Positions 34,298 to 43,573 of a stretch of DNA of 64,000 bases are shown piece by piece. A program made the position numbers and the translations under genes. The notes below the pieces were generated by a model. That model was given only the letters and a program-made list of their open reading frames with translations. It ran no database searches and was not told the origin of the DNA. Origin of the DNA: Catenaria anguillulae PL171 (lineage: Eukaryota; Blastocladiomycota; Blastocladiomycetes; Blastocladiales; Catenariaceae); the NCBI GenBank assembly GCA_002102555.1, contig MCFL01000002.1, positions 682,001-746,000 on the forward strand, read 5' to 3'. Positions within the stretch are counted from its first letter, which is position 1. Every line of letters starts with the position of its first letter.

Positions 34298-37250
34298 CTA
34301 TGCGCCTGGCCGCCTGGGCGGGGGAGCGGTGGGAGCCGTCGCCGAGGGGGTAGCGCCCGACACGACAACAATCACAGGCTGGTTGCCTTGGCCAGTCTGT
34401 GCCTCGCGCAGGGCAGACTCGAGGTCGGCATACTCTTGGTAATCGTAGCCGTCGGCACCAGTGAACGAGAATGCAGCATCCTCCTCGGCCGTGTCCTCAC
34501 CCACAGACGCGTCCGTGTCGTACGCCGAATCCTCATCCACTTGCTGCTCGTCCACACCCTCGTCTTGAGAATACTCGACGCCTTCGTCGGCAGCGTCCTC
34601 GTCCACCGAGTAGTCGGCCTGCTCCTCAACAGCACCGTCTTCGTCGATTTGGTCTTCCTGGGCGAAATCTTGCTCTTCGGCGGCGTCGTCCTCGATACTG
34701 AAGTCTTGCTCGTCGGCAGCATCCTCGTCAATCGTGTCCTCGGACGAAAAGTCGCCGTCATTCCTCAATAGGCTCGTCATATGCGTCTTCGTTGAGAAGT
34801 CGGCCTCATCGGCACCCTCCTCGTCAAAGTCCTCCTCGGTTGCAAAGTCGGCCTCGTCGCCAGCATCGGCATCGAGTGCGTCCTCGTCAAGAGCATCCTC
34901 AGTAGCGAAATCAGCCTCGTCGGCAGCGTCCTCGTCAATCAGGTCGGATTCTTGGGCGAAATCGGCCTCGCCGGCACCATCTTCGTCAATGGCGTCCTCG
35001 TCAAGCGAGTCTTCAACGGCAAAATCGGCCTCGTCAGCGCCGTCCTCGTCAATAGCATCCTCGTCAAGAGAGTCTTCGACGGCGAAATCGGCCTCGTCGG
35101 CGCCGTCCTCGTCAATGGCGTCCTCATCCAAGGAATCCTCGGCCGCGAAATCGGCCTCGTCAAGGCCCTCATCCTCAAGCTGATCCTCGGCGCGAAATCG
35201 GCCTCATCGGCGCCCTCCTCTTCGAGGCTTTCCTCGGCCGAGAATTGCGGCTCGTCAATCGACTCCTCGTTGAGCGCGCCCTCGGTCGAGAAATCGCGCG
35301 CATCGGCGGCAGCAACCTCACCAGAGCTTGCCTCGGCAGTATCGCGCCCTCATCCTCCCAAGAGTCCTCATCAAGGGCATCGGCCACGGCAAAATCAGCC
35401 TCGTCGGCGCCGTCCTCGTCAATTGCATCCTCATCAAAGGCGTCCTCGACAGCAAAATCAGCCGCCTCAGCTGCTTGGTCGGCCGTCTGGAACAAGGTCC
35501 TGCGCGTGTTCATGCACGCCATGATGCGGCGCACCTCGAGCTGCAAGCCGTCTTGGCACTCTGCATCGCCCTGGAAGTTGTGCGCGGCTTGCACCGTGAT
35601 GCGCTGCGGGCCACGTGCCAACTTGCCAGCGCGCGTCGACACGGCCACGGGGACCCACTTGCCAATGGGGAGCTTGCCGTTGCGGAACACGCGCCCGCCG
35701 ACACGCTTGGCGCCGTGGAAGAAGGACACGGCCGCGTTCTTGACCCGGCACTTGTTGGGCAGCGTGGCCGTGGCAGGGTTCTCGGTGAAGCGCACTTGCG
35801 CGTAGAAGCGCACCATGCGAGCGCGGCGAGGCACAATCACGGGCGTGGCGGTTTGGAAACCGTACTTGTGCAAGGCACCATCGGCCAAGTTGCGGGCGGG
35901 GCCGTTGCGCTGGATGATGAGTGCATCGTTGGCGGCCGAGGCAGTGGCCGGGAACTGGGGCTTGGTGTAGGGCAAGAGACGGGTACGTGGGGCACCGTTG
36001 AACGTGGGCCGGCCGTTGACATAGACCACTGTGTCATCATCAATACATTGTTAGCAATCCATGATCAAGGAAATGAGTTGACTATTACTAAATGGGGGTC
36101 ATAAAGTTGAACCACGTACGTCGGTTGCAGAAAGCCCTCAAGCGCGACGGCATGCCGAAAGCGCGTCTGCGGCGAGCGCTCCACCTGCTCAGGCCGCGGA
36201 AGCCGCCACGGCGACCCCCACGCCTGCCCGCGCGGCGGCGGCCATATCGGCCACGAGCGCGTCCCCAACGACGTCCACCGCGTCCACGGCGGCGACCCCA
36301 GGCACGCAGTCCGTTACGACGGCGGCCAAACCTTGAGCGGCGTCCACGACGACCGAGGGCGCGAATGCCACGGCGTCCGCGACGTCCGAACCTTGAGCGG
36401 CGTCCACGACGACCGAGGGCGCGAAGACCACGGCGACCACGGCGGCCACCACGACGGCCACGACGGCGGAACAAGGACTTGAGGCCTCCACGGCGGCGAC
36501 GGTTGTTCCTGTTGCGACGGCCACGACGGCCCAAGGCACGAATGCCACCCTTGCCACGACGACTTCCGCGACGACCAAGCTTACGGCGGCGAATGCCCCG
36601 AGCCTTGCGGCCTTGACGACGACCTGCGCGACGAGCACGAGCTCCGGCAACGCCACGCGACTTGCGGCACACGCAATCAAGCGACTTGCCACCCTTGCGG
36701 TTGACACGGACGCGACGAAGGCCACGGCGGCGGAGTTGTGCGCGGAGGCGACGGATCAAAGCAGCGCGACGACGGCGGGCAATGCGCGCACGGCGGCGGC
36801 GGATCGCGGCCAAGCGAGCCCGGCGGGCGCGACGCGACAAGCGGTTGTTGCGGCGACGACGGCGGCGGCCCAGGCCGGAACCACCAAAGCGGACGCGGGC
36901 GGCACCCTCGGTGGGGTGCCCGAGGCAAACAGATCACCGAGCTTGCGGCCATCGGCGGCAACCGTGGGCAAGTTGAAGAAGTCGTTTCCGATGCGAGCTC
37001 CGCGCGACGCGTCGGCGGCCGACTGATCAGACGAGGCAATGGCGTCTTCTTGCTTGGACGCTTCGGCATTGGGCGTGAACTGGTCTTGGGAGACGGCGGA
37101 CTCGACATTGAATGAGGCCGACGCCTGATCGCCCGAGGACGCGGCAGTGTCGTCGACGGCGTTAAAGCCCACGGGGCGCGGCTCGGCTATGGCCAGCGGG
37201 GCAAGTGTGGTTGCCACCGCGGCGAGCGACAGGAGCGTGGCAAACTTCAT
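34298..37250 (-). CDS. Secreted charge-segregated protein: Arg/Gly-rich half and acidic repeat half
   Basis: Unrecognised 954-residue protein. The signal peptide MKFATLLSLAAVATTLAPLA has an Ala-x-Ala cleavage site (IAE). A polar segment (~25-110) follows, then ~240 residues extremely rich in Arg and Gly (RGRRGLRALGRRGRRSRFGR and similar), with one CVC pair. A compact middle region of ~200 residues is rich in hydrophobic strands (VRFYAQVRFTENPATATLPN, VQAAHNF) and resembles no family I know. The C-terminal half is built of acidic repeats of ~21 residues (DEADFAVED-x-LDEDAIDEDGA). It ends with a hydrophobic/Pro tail. Exons 37250-36120 and 36028-34298, donor GTACGT. Single bases are missing near 36917 (CCCC), 35340 and 35198; the total then equals 955 codons. 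A local disturbance near 34750-34790 may be a further indel pair. Opposite-strand Pro/Arg frames are shadows. Confidence 0.72.
34955..35170. repeat. 63-bp tandem repeats encoding the acidic motif
   Basis: Successive 63-base units starting with aaatcggcctcgtc, best seen from ~35022 and ~35085, with a more degenerate copy before and after. They encode the 21-residue acidic motif of the minus-strand protein. More diverged copies continue on both sides. Confidence 0.75.
36329..36448. repeat. Two-copy 60-bp tandem repeat in the Arg/Gly region
   Basis: Two adjacent 60-base units, starting near 36329 and 36389. They share a first ~36 bases that look identical (aaccttgagcggcgtccacg...). In the minus-strand protein each unit encodes 20 residues of the Arg/Gly block, so the repeat expands the basic domain in frame. 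Confidence 0.75.
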
Positions 37251-37718
37251 GGTTGATCACAGATCAGGAAAGATGGAGAGGGGACGGAACGAACAAACGA
37301 ACGGTATTGGCTGTGAATTGAGCAAAATGAGATGTCGGTGGACAAGTTGGCCGTGAGTGCCGCCAATGGAGAGAAAACCTTGCTCGTTGGGGATGTGGGA
37401 GTGACGGCGGCGGCGTCCTTTTATGTGTTCGGGCTGCGCTGGCCATGATGCGCGCGGCAGACCTCGCGATCAAGGTGATGATGTGCTTCACATTGCCTTG
37501 CGTTCCTTTCGTTTTTGCGAAGGGCGTTCCCCACGATCGACAGCCCAGCACGCCAGTGTCACGTTTCGCTTCCCACACTAGGTGCGGACAAGTTTAACCT
37601 TTGAACGCAATACATGGGAACCGTCACGTGGTTCGCAGAGAAATTGTATTCACATTCCCACGTTGCCTCCAACGGACACGATCTGGAAGCGGTCAGCCGG
37701 TAACTATACCTACAACTA

Positions 37719-38783
37719 TCACATTTCACTCACTTTTCCACTGCTCACTTCAAACCCCAAATGCTCAAACGACCGAGTCAATTCCTCCAAAACATGGCCC
37801 GTCATGGTGCCCCTGCCATGGTTGTCGAAAGCCAGCCAAGACGCATGCCGTGTCACTGCGCAGGCAGCCCACAATGGCGGCGTGAGATCAGGGAGAGAAT
37901 CCGACTCGCTTCGCTCTTTAGCCAACCTAGATGGATCCAATCATGTCCTGCCATGAGAGAAGGCACACAGGAATGAAAAGGCAGAAAACGTACACTGCCC
38001 AAGCCAAAAATGTGGCCAGCGACCCAGTCAACACATCTCCCTGCCCACCAAACCGCCTCAGCCCTCCAGGCTCGCGACACTCGACCTCGGCGGCTTTACC
38101 CTCAACCGCAATCACATCCACAGTTCCCTTTTGCACGACACTGACGCCCAACGCCTTTGCCAACCTGTGCGCCCCGCCCTCGACCTGATCCGATACTCCT
38201 ACCGCTGCACACAGCCGTGCAAATTCGACCGCATTGGGTGTCAGGACCGCCAGCGGGTATCCGCGAATCAGATCAGGTTTCTGGCTCACAAGATACAAGG
38301 CATCCGCATCAACCACCACAGGCAAACTCCTGCGCTTGACCTGGTCAAGAATGCATTCGGCCAGCTCCAGCATAATTGGATCCCTGCCCATTCCAGGCCC
38401 AATCACAACGCAATGAAACCGTTCAAGCAACGGCGCCACCCGCTCACTCACAACCTTGTCCATCCACCTATGTCCTGACACATTGGCCTTGTCTCGAGCG
38501 AATCTGACGTCCTTAAGTACGGATGAACAATGAGCTCGGGCGAATACCCCTTGATCACGGGACCCGCATTCACATCGCAAATGACGTGCGACAGGTCGCA
38601 CCCGAGCTTGAGCGACGCGAGTGCCGAAAAGTAGGGCGCGCCTGTGTATTCTTGGCATCCGCCAATCACGGCGACGCGGCCGCAGTTGCCCTTGCGCAGC
38701 GTGGGCGACAGGCGCGGCACAAGCGCGGTGAATGCGGCCGATAACGATGCGGGTGTGGAGGTCGTGGTGGCGGCAGCGGTCAT
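37719..38783 (-). CDS. NAXD: ATP-dependent (S)-NAD(P)H-hydrate dehydratase
   Basis: Repairs hydrated NAD(P)HX back to NAD(P)H using ATP or ADP; ribokinase fold, cytosolic and/or mitochondrial. 332 residues. Motifs: [20 protein letters not shown] (~30-49), [40 protein letters not shown] and the catalytic/phosphate loop [13 protein letters not shown]. The last exon supplies the conserved C-terminus ([17 protein letters not shown]...VLEEL). Exons 38783-37994 and 37926-37719 with a strong GTACGT donor. One base is missing near 38465 (GGTGG) between PMCQDIG and MDKVVSERV; the corrected total is 999 nt. No obvious organellar presequence. Confidence 0.93.
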
Positions 38784-39981
38784 GGTGGTCAGAGTGGCGA
38801 TCGGGTTGGTGAAGTGGAGCCGGAGGTAGGTGGGTATGGTGGATTTGAGAATGACTGGGTGTACTCGCGTAAAGACCAGCGAATGATGTGTTGCATTGCG
38901 TCTTTAAAGATTGTACATGATGTCGCCCGCATAAAGTATTCCTTGAATTTCGCGCTTATTGCGAGCCAATTTTAAGCCGGCAACTCGAATGGAACGAATC
39001 CGGAAGGAATCGGGAAGGAAGAAAGAGCCGCGCACATGACATGACAGGATTGGTTGTTTGTCCGCAGGCACAACTGATCCCAGCTTCCATGCTTCGGAAG
39101 AATCATCATGGAAAATACACACGCTATTCGCTACGAGTTTTCAACGGCACTGAGTGTCAACGGGCCACAGGTGAGATGCGCCATGTCCGCAGGCGTCAAG
39201 AGACGCACAGGACCGGAATACGAGCTGAAGGCCGCCATCGGGATGACAGAAGTGCTCGTCAGATTGACGCCACCAATGTCATCGTGTCTCACCCTTTGGC
39301 GACTGGTTTTGGCAGGAAACGTCCACTTCCAATTCAGATTTCTACTCCATTTCTGCAACGAGCGCAGTAAACTTTTGGGCGTGGCACGTTGTCGGGCCAG
39401 CATCGAAAGGGAAAGCGGAGACGACAAAGTGTCCGCTCCATCCGGCAGTATATACCAGCCAGTCAGGTGGGCACGAAGTTCTCAAGGAAGCTGACGTCGA
39501 TGAATCAGTGGTATTGAGGTGTATTGACTCATTATCAAGCACGGACAAAAAACATCGGCAACTACTGGACATGGGCAAGCAACAATGTGGTGGCAAACCA
39601 TGGCAGACTGCCGGCGGAAACAGCCGATGGAACATGGTACAACAATGAGAGAAGATGGAACTGAGTATGATGGAGTTAGGGAAAAAAAGTACACTTGCGA
39701 GAGGCATAGTGAAGCATTGGGTCACAACAAAAAGGGGACTCAAAGGGGAACAGAAGATGGTTGGTTTCTCCATGGAAGCACCGGCCAGGCCATATGTACA
39801 TCTGTGTGCGCGGCGGCCTGCTTGATTGGTTGCCTGCTGCCTGCTGCCCGCTCAAGTGAAGAGAAGCGGCATGGTCTTGTTGTAACTGTACATGCCAAGG
39901 CGGTGGTTGGCCGATTTGTTCGCTCCGCCCGACGTCATGGTCATCGGCCCGTTACTGGACAGTCGCTGCCGGCAGGGTGAA
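38784..39981. other. Long intergenic stretch
   Basis: About 1.2 kb upstream of NAXD. Several open frames of 70-140 codons occur on both strands (for example + 39108-39494 and - 39342-39773), but I recognise no family, no consistent splice structure and no clear start context. A small gene cannot be excluded. Confidence 0.35.
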
Positions 39982-40588
39982 TCACAGGTGGCACCATGGG
40001 ACACGACAAGTCGGGCGTGCTGGGAACCGACGTCGGGAGCCTTGGTGCCTTGAGCCGAATAATGATGGGCTTCCACGCTGGCGTTCCCACGTCATGCGAC
40101 CCTTGGCACTCGACATGGTGATGGGAATTCTCGGGCGTGTGACCTGCTTCTGTAGATGGAGACGAACCCAGACCAAGAGCGACGCCACAGAGGCAACGGA
40201 GCCAAATCCCAATGTCGAGTGGACCGAAAAGAGCTCTTGTGATACAAAGGTTCTTGCATCTTCGTCGAGCTCAAAGGTTGATTGGTCCATGGCGTGTGCA
40301 CAGGGAGACGGGTCGGTGGTGGAAGCGGGGCAGCCGCCAGGTCTGTGGCAAAGAGTGGTGATCGCCATTGAGAATGTTTGCGAGCGTGAGCGTGGATCAG
40401 GCCGAAGCGAGGAAGAACAGAGTGCAAAGTACTTGCATACCAAATGAATACCTGCGCATTTCTTCCATTGCCGAGGGTAGCATGTTGTCAGGCGAGCTGG
40501 CAAGCGACTGAGACGCTGTTCGCATGCCAATGTCGGAAAGGGCGAGCAAAAGAGCAAAGACGCGTTGGGACTTGGGGGACAAAAGCAT
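39982..40588 (-). CDS. Possible small single-pass membrane protein
   Basis: Tentative two-exon gene, not recognised. Exon 1 (40588-40452) starts at ATG and encodes a helix-prone basic leader (MLLSPKSQRVFALLLALSD). A 109-bp intron (donor GTATTC, acceptor ccacag) joins in phase 2 to exon 2 (40342-39982). Exon 2 holds an acidic stretch, one hydrophobic segment (STLGFGSVASVASLLVWVRL) and a basic tail. The total is an exact multiple of three (165 residues). Against it: no family match, a weak donor, and another frame that looks equally open in the last 150 bases. It could be a spurious pairing of frames. Confidence 0.3.
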
Positions 40589-41776
40589 CGTCGTTCATTG
40601 GTTGAGGCAGTAACAGTAGGGATGATGATACAGAGGAGCCATGGGGAAGCTGACATTCTGCTTCGTGTTTTTGATTATCACAAGCATGCTTGAATGGAGA
40701 CACATGGGTTTGAGCAGGGGATGAGAAGAGCACTGCGGGCGTTGCGATCATGATGTTGTAATACAATGGACAAATGGGGTACTAAATGATTGTGACCTGA
40801 GGAGGTGGAAAGCAGTGGAAGTAGGGCATTGAGTGAGGCGGGTGTTGTTGAATGAGAGGATCGAGACGGGATGCGTGGGCTGCCCTTTTGGCTGGAAGGA
40901 ACGGCAACAGGGCCTGCATTCTTATATGTGGCAAGTTGACACCTATCGCTATCTGAACTCGACAAGTTCGATCCGAAGAAGCACCTCTAGATGTCGATGA
41001 ATTGGGTGGGACGCTGTGCGGCTCTACACGATAACAGCATCTTTGTGCCGCTTGAACTGGGCCAACAGAGTTTGAATTGAAGAACAAATTGGAAGCTCCA
41101 ACGCAGCCCCGGGCATGAAACGAATCGATCCAGGTTGATGGTGGGCAAACTCTAATAACGTGAAAATGGTCGACGGTAACGAGAAACTCTCCAAGCGGCT
41201 CGTATCGGCGGTTGAGATGCAGCCAGCATGACCTTTGACGACAGCCCGGATGGGGGGTGACGGAACGATTACCCGCGCCGAAGGTGGCCGAAAACTCAAT
41301 TACCCATGAAAAGAGATGATATGGATCGTCAATGTGCACAGCAGCGGAGCGGACGGCTCAGCTGTGCACATAGCGACGAGTTCAGGTGACAAACTGCCGT
41401 GCACCCTGGATTCGTCCATCGATGCAGATTTGGAAACCTGTCAATGAGGTGCCGCAGCACACAACCAGAAATCCATGATCTCAATTATCTGGAAGATTCC
41501 TGGCGCTTTCTGGCGGTGATTCATGCTCGCAGTGATATTCCCGCACTGTTCGCACATGCAGTGTACATATGTTACGGTGTGTACATATTGCATTGCAGGC
41601 GTCGATGCGACGCGTTGACGAAGGCACCCCGATCCGCCACGCCAGCTCGGAATGAACATTAGCAGCTGCTGAAGCATCGTCGGGATAATCTCCATACTCG
41701 ACCCATTCCATGATTCCAGCGATGATTCGCAATAAAGTGCAAGCAATTGGCTCCTTATACACCAGCCCATTCGACA
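40589..41776. other. Long intergenic stretch
   Basis: About 1.2 kb with no recognisable gene on either strand. The 185-codon minus frame at 40782-41339 is poor in conserved or structured segments and looks random. The end of this stretch must carry the promoter of the OCA-type gene. Confidence 0.4.
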
Positions 41777-43267
41777 ATGATACTCCCCTCCAAGCATGTT
41801 CTGTCCCCACATCCGCAAGACCGCCGCCGACCCGCCACGGCTGCTGATCACGCCGCAATCGAGCATGAGCAAGACCTCAGCACATGGCCAGCCCCGGACT
41901 TGCCTCGCTTCCATGTCTTTGTCCCGCCATTCCGCTTTGCCCTCGTCGAGCACGGCGTGTACCGCGGCGGGTACCCTCGCCCGCGCAATCTCGCGTTCCT
42001 GCACCAGCTCAAGTTTCGCACCCTTGTTTCGCTCACGCCCGACCCGTTGCCCGCATCGATCCCAACCGCGCTTTCTCACAGCCCGACCTCAAATATCCAA
42101 TGTCTGCACATTCACGTTCCAAAGCCCAAAGAGGATCAAGTCCCGCTGGACGCTGTGCTGGCGCTCAAGATCATCACAAGCCTCGTTCTGGATCCGGGAC
42201 GGCATCCAATGTACATTCACTGTCTTGACGGGCAGCTCGTGACCGGGTCGCTCATCTTGGCGCTGCGCAAGGTGCAAGGGTGGTCGGTTCAGTCGGCGAT
42301 GGCCGAGTTCCAGCGGTGCATTCGTGGCGAGTCGGTCCCTTCTGAAATTACAGAGTTTATACAAAAGTTGGGAGGAGAGTTGGATTTTTGCATGCCCGGA
42401 GCGCGATCGGAGCAGGCATTGGCCGCATTGATCACGAGTGGCGTCGCTGAAGATGCTGGCGAGGCCGATGCACCACCAGCGCCAGCGGTTGCCACGGGAC
42501 CGCCCGAACCCTTACCATTGCCATCCCTTGCTCCACTTCCCAAATGGTTCTGGGGAGGGTCTGTCCCCTTCCGCAAACACCCACATTCGTCGTTCAAACT
42601 CAAACTCCCGCCCACGGTTCCGTGTCCTCTCCCACACATTATCACCCTTGTCGGCCCGCTCGACGCGCCCGACCAGCCCGCAGCCGCGACCGGCACGGGA
42701 GCCGTGCTCTCTGGCTCATCGCCCTCATCTGTCTCCACACCCGCCGCACTCGCCCGCGGTTCCTCGGCCAATGCACATGATGCTGCAGTCACGGCCGTGT
42801 CCCAACACATGCAGGGACATCAGCAACAGCAACAGCAGATGTCTGCCGCGGGGGCGGCTACCCCGAGCTTGGCGCTCAAGGAAATCAAGGCGCGGCTGCT
42901 GACTGACATGCTCCTCGGGACCCCGACGAGCAGCAACATGAGCGCGGGTGGCGATACGGCAGGCACATCGGTGTCGGTGGGGCCCGGCGCAATGTCTGGG
43001 CTCGGGATACTCATGGCTGCGGCGGCAGCGAGCAACAGTATCGGGAGCGGCGGTGCTGGTGGGAGTGGCAATGGAGCGGGTGGGGGCGGCGTGGGCGGGG
43101 CCAGCGGCGCGGGAATCGCGGTCGGTGCGGTCCATCAGGATTCGGACGATGCGTTGCTGGACGACTTGGACGATGCGGATGACGATGACGATGTGGATGG
43201 AGATGGAGACGAAGTCAACTTGTCGAGGATGGTGCAAGCGCTGAATCTGGAAGGCTTGTCTGGATGA
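41777..43267 (+). CDS. OCA-type (Oca4/Oca6/Siw14-like) tyrosine-phosphatase-fold protein, likely catalytically dead
   Basis: 496 residues, single exon. Residues ~50-200 show the plant-and-fungi atypical dual-specificity phosphatase fold (PPFRFALVEHGVYRGGYPRP; TLVSLTPDPLP; HIHVPKPKEDQVP). The P-loop at ~145 reads HCLDGQLVTGSLI: the nucleophile Cys is present, but the invariant Arg of HCx5R is Val. Yeast Oca4/Oca6-like proteins also have a non-canonical loop, so this is probably a pseudophosphatase linked to oxidant and inositol-pyrophosphate signalling by family association. The C-terminal ~280 residues are low complexity: Pro/Ser, polyQ, Gly/Ala, then an acidic run (DDLDDADDDDD). I chose the ATG at 41777; the frame extends upstream without another ATG. 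No frame damage. Confidence 0.78.
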   Translation: MILPSKHVLSPHPQDRRRPATAADHAAIEHEQDLSTWPAPDLPRFHVFVPPFRFALVEHGVYRGGYPRPRNLAFLHQLKFRTLVSLTPDPLPASIPTALSHSPTSNIQCLHIHVPKPKEDQVPLDAVLALKIITSLVLDPGRHPMYIHCLDGQLVTGSLILALRKVQGWSVQSAMAEFQRCIRGESVPSEITEFIQKLGGELDFCMPGARSEQALAALITSGVAEDAGEADAPPAPAVATGPPEPLPLPSLAPLPKWFWGGSVPFRKHPHSSFKLKLPPTVPCPLPHIITLVGPLDAPDQPAAATGTGAVLSGSSPSSVSTPAALARGSSANAHDAAVTAVSQHMQGHQQQQQQMSAAGAATPSLALKEIKARLLTDMLLGTPTSSNMSAGGDTAGTSVSVGPGAMSGLGILMAAAAASNSIGSGGAGGSGNGAGGGGVGGASGAGIAVGAVHQDSDDALLDDLDDADDDDDVDGDGDEVNLSRMVQALNLEGLSG

Positions 43268-43573
43268 TTGAGGATGGATTTTTTTTTTTTTTTCTTTTTC
43301 GTTTGGCCTTTAGAAGTCCGGGTCTCGCTTGAGTCACGGCTGTTTTGATTGGCCGGCGGCCGCGTCACTGTCGACGTGGGTCGCACACAGGCTTGGTTTG
43401 GTCGGTTGGTACACTACAGTATGTTGGCCGCCCCGAAAAATTTATGTAATTGGATGACGGCACCCCGGTCCCTGATCCAATTGCGGCTCCGTGTCCCACC
43501 ACACTCATAAGGAGCCAACGCCCCGCCATCGCCGCCGCCATCATCACGATGAGCTGCAACGGCAAGCAAACAA
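43268..43573. other. Intergenic with poly-T tract
   Basis: About 306 bases. A long T tract starts ~20 bases after the upstream stop (~43279-43297), probably in the 3' UTR. No gene seen. Confidence 0.4.

Noticed and set aside
36092-36616. Pro/Arg-rich plus-strand frame
   Set aside because: Antisense of the Arg/Gly block. The minus-strand reading has a signal peptide, a good intron and in-phase correction, so it is the real one.
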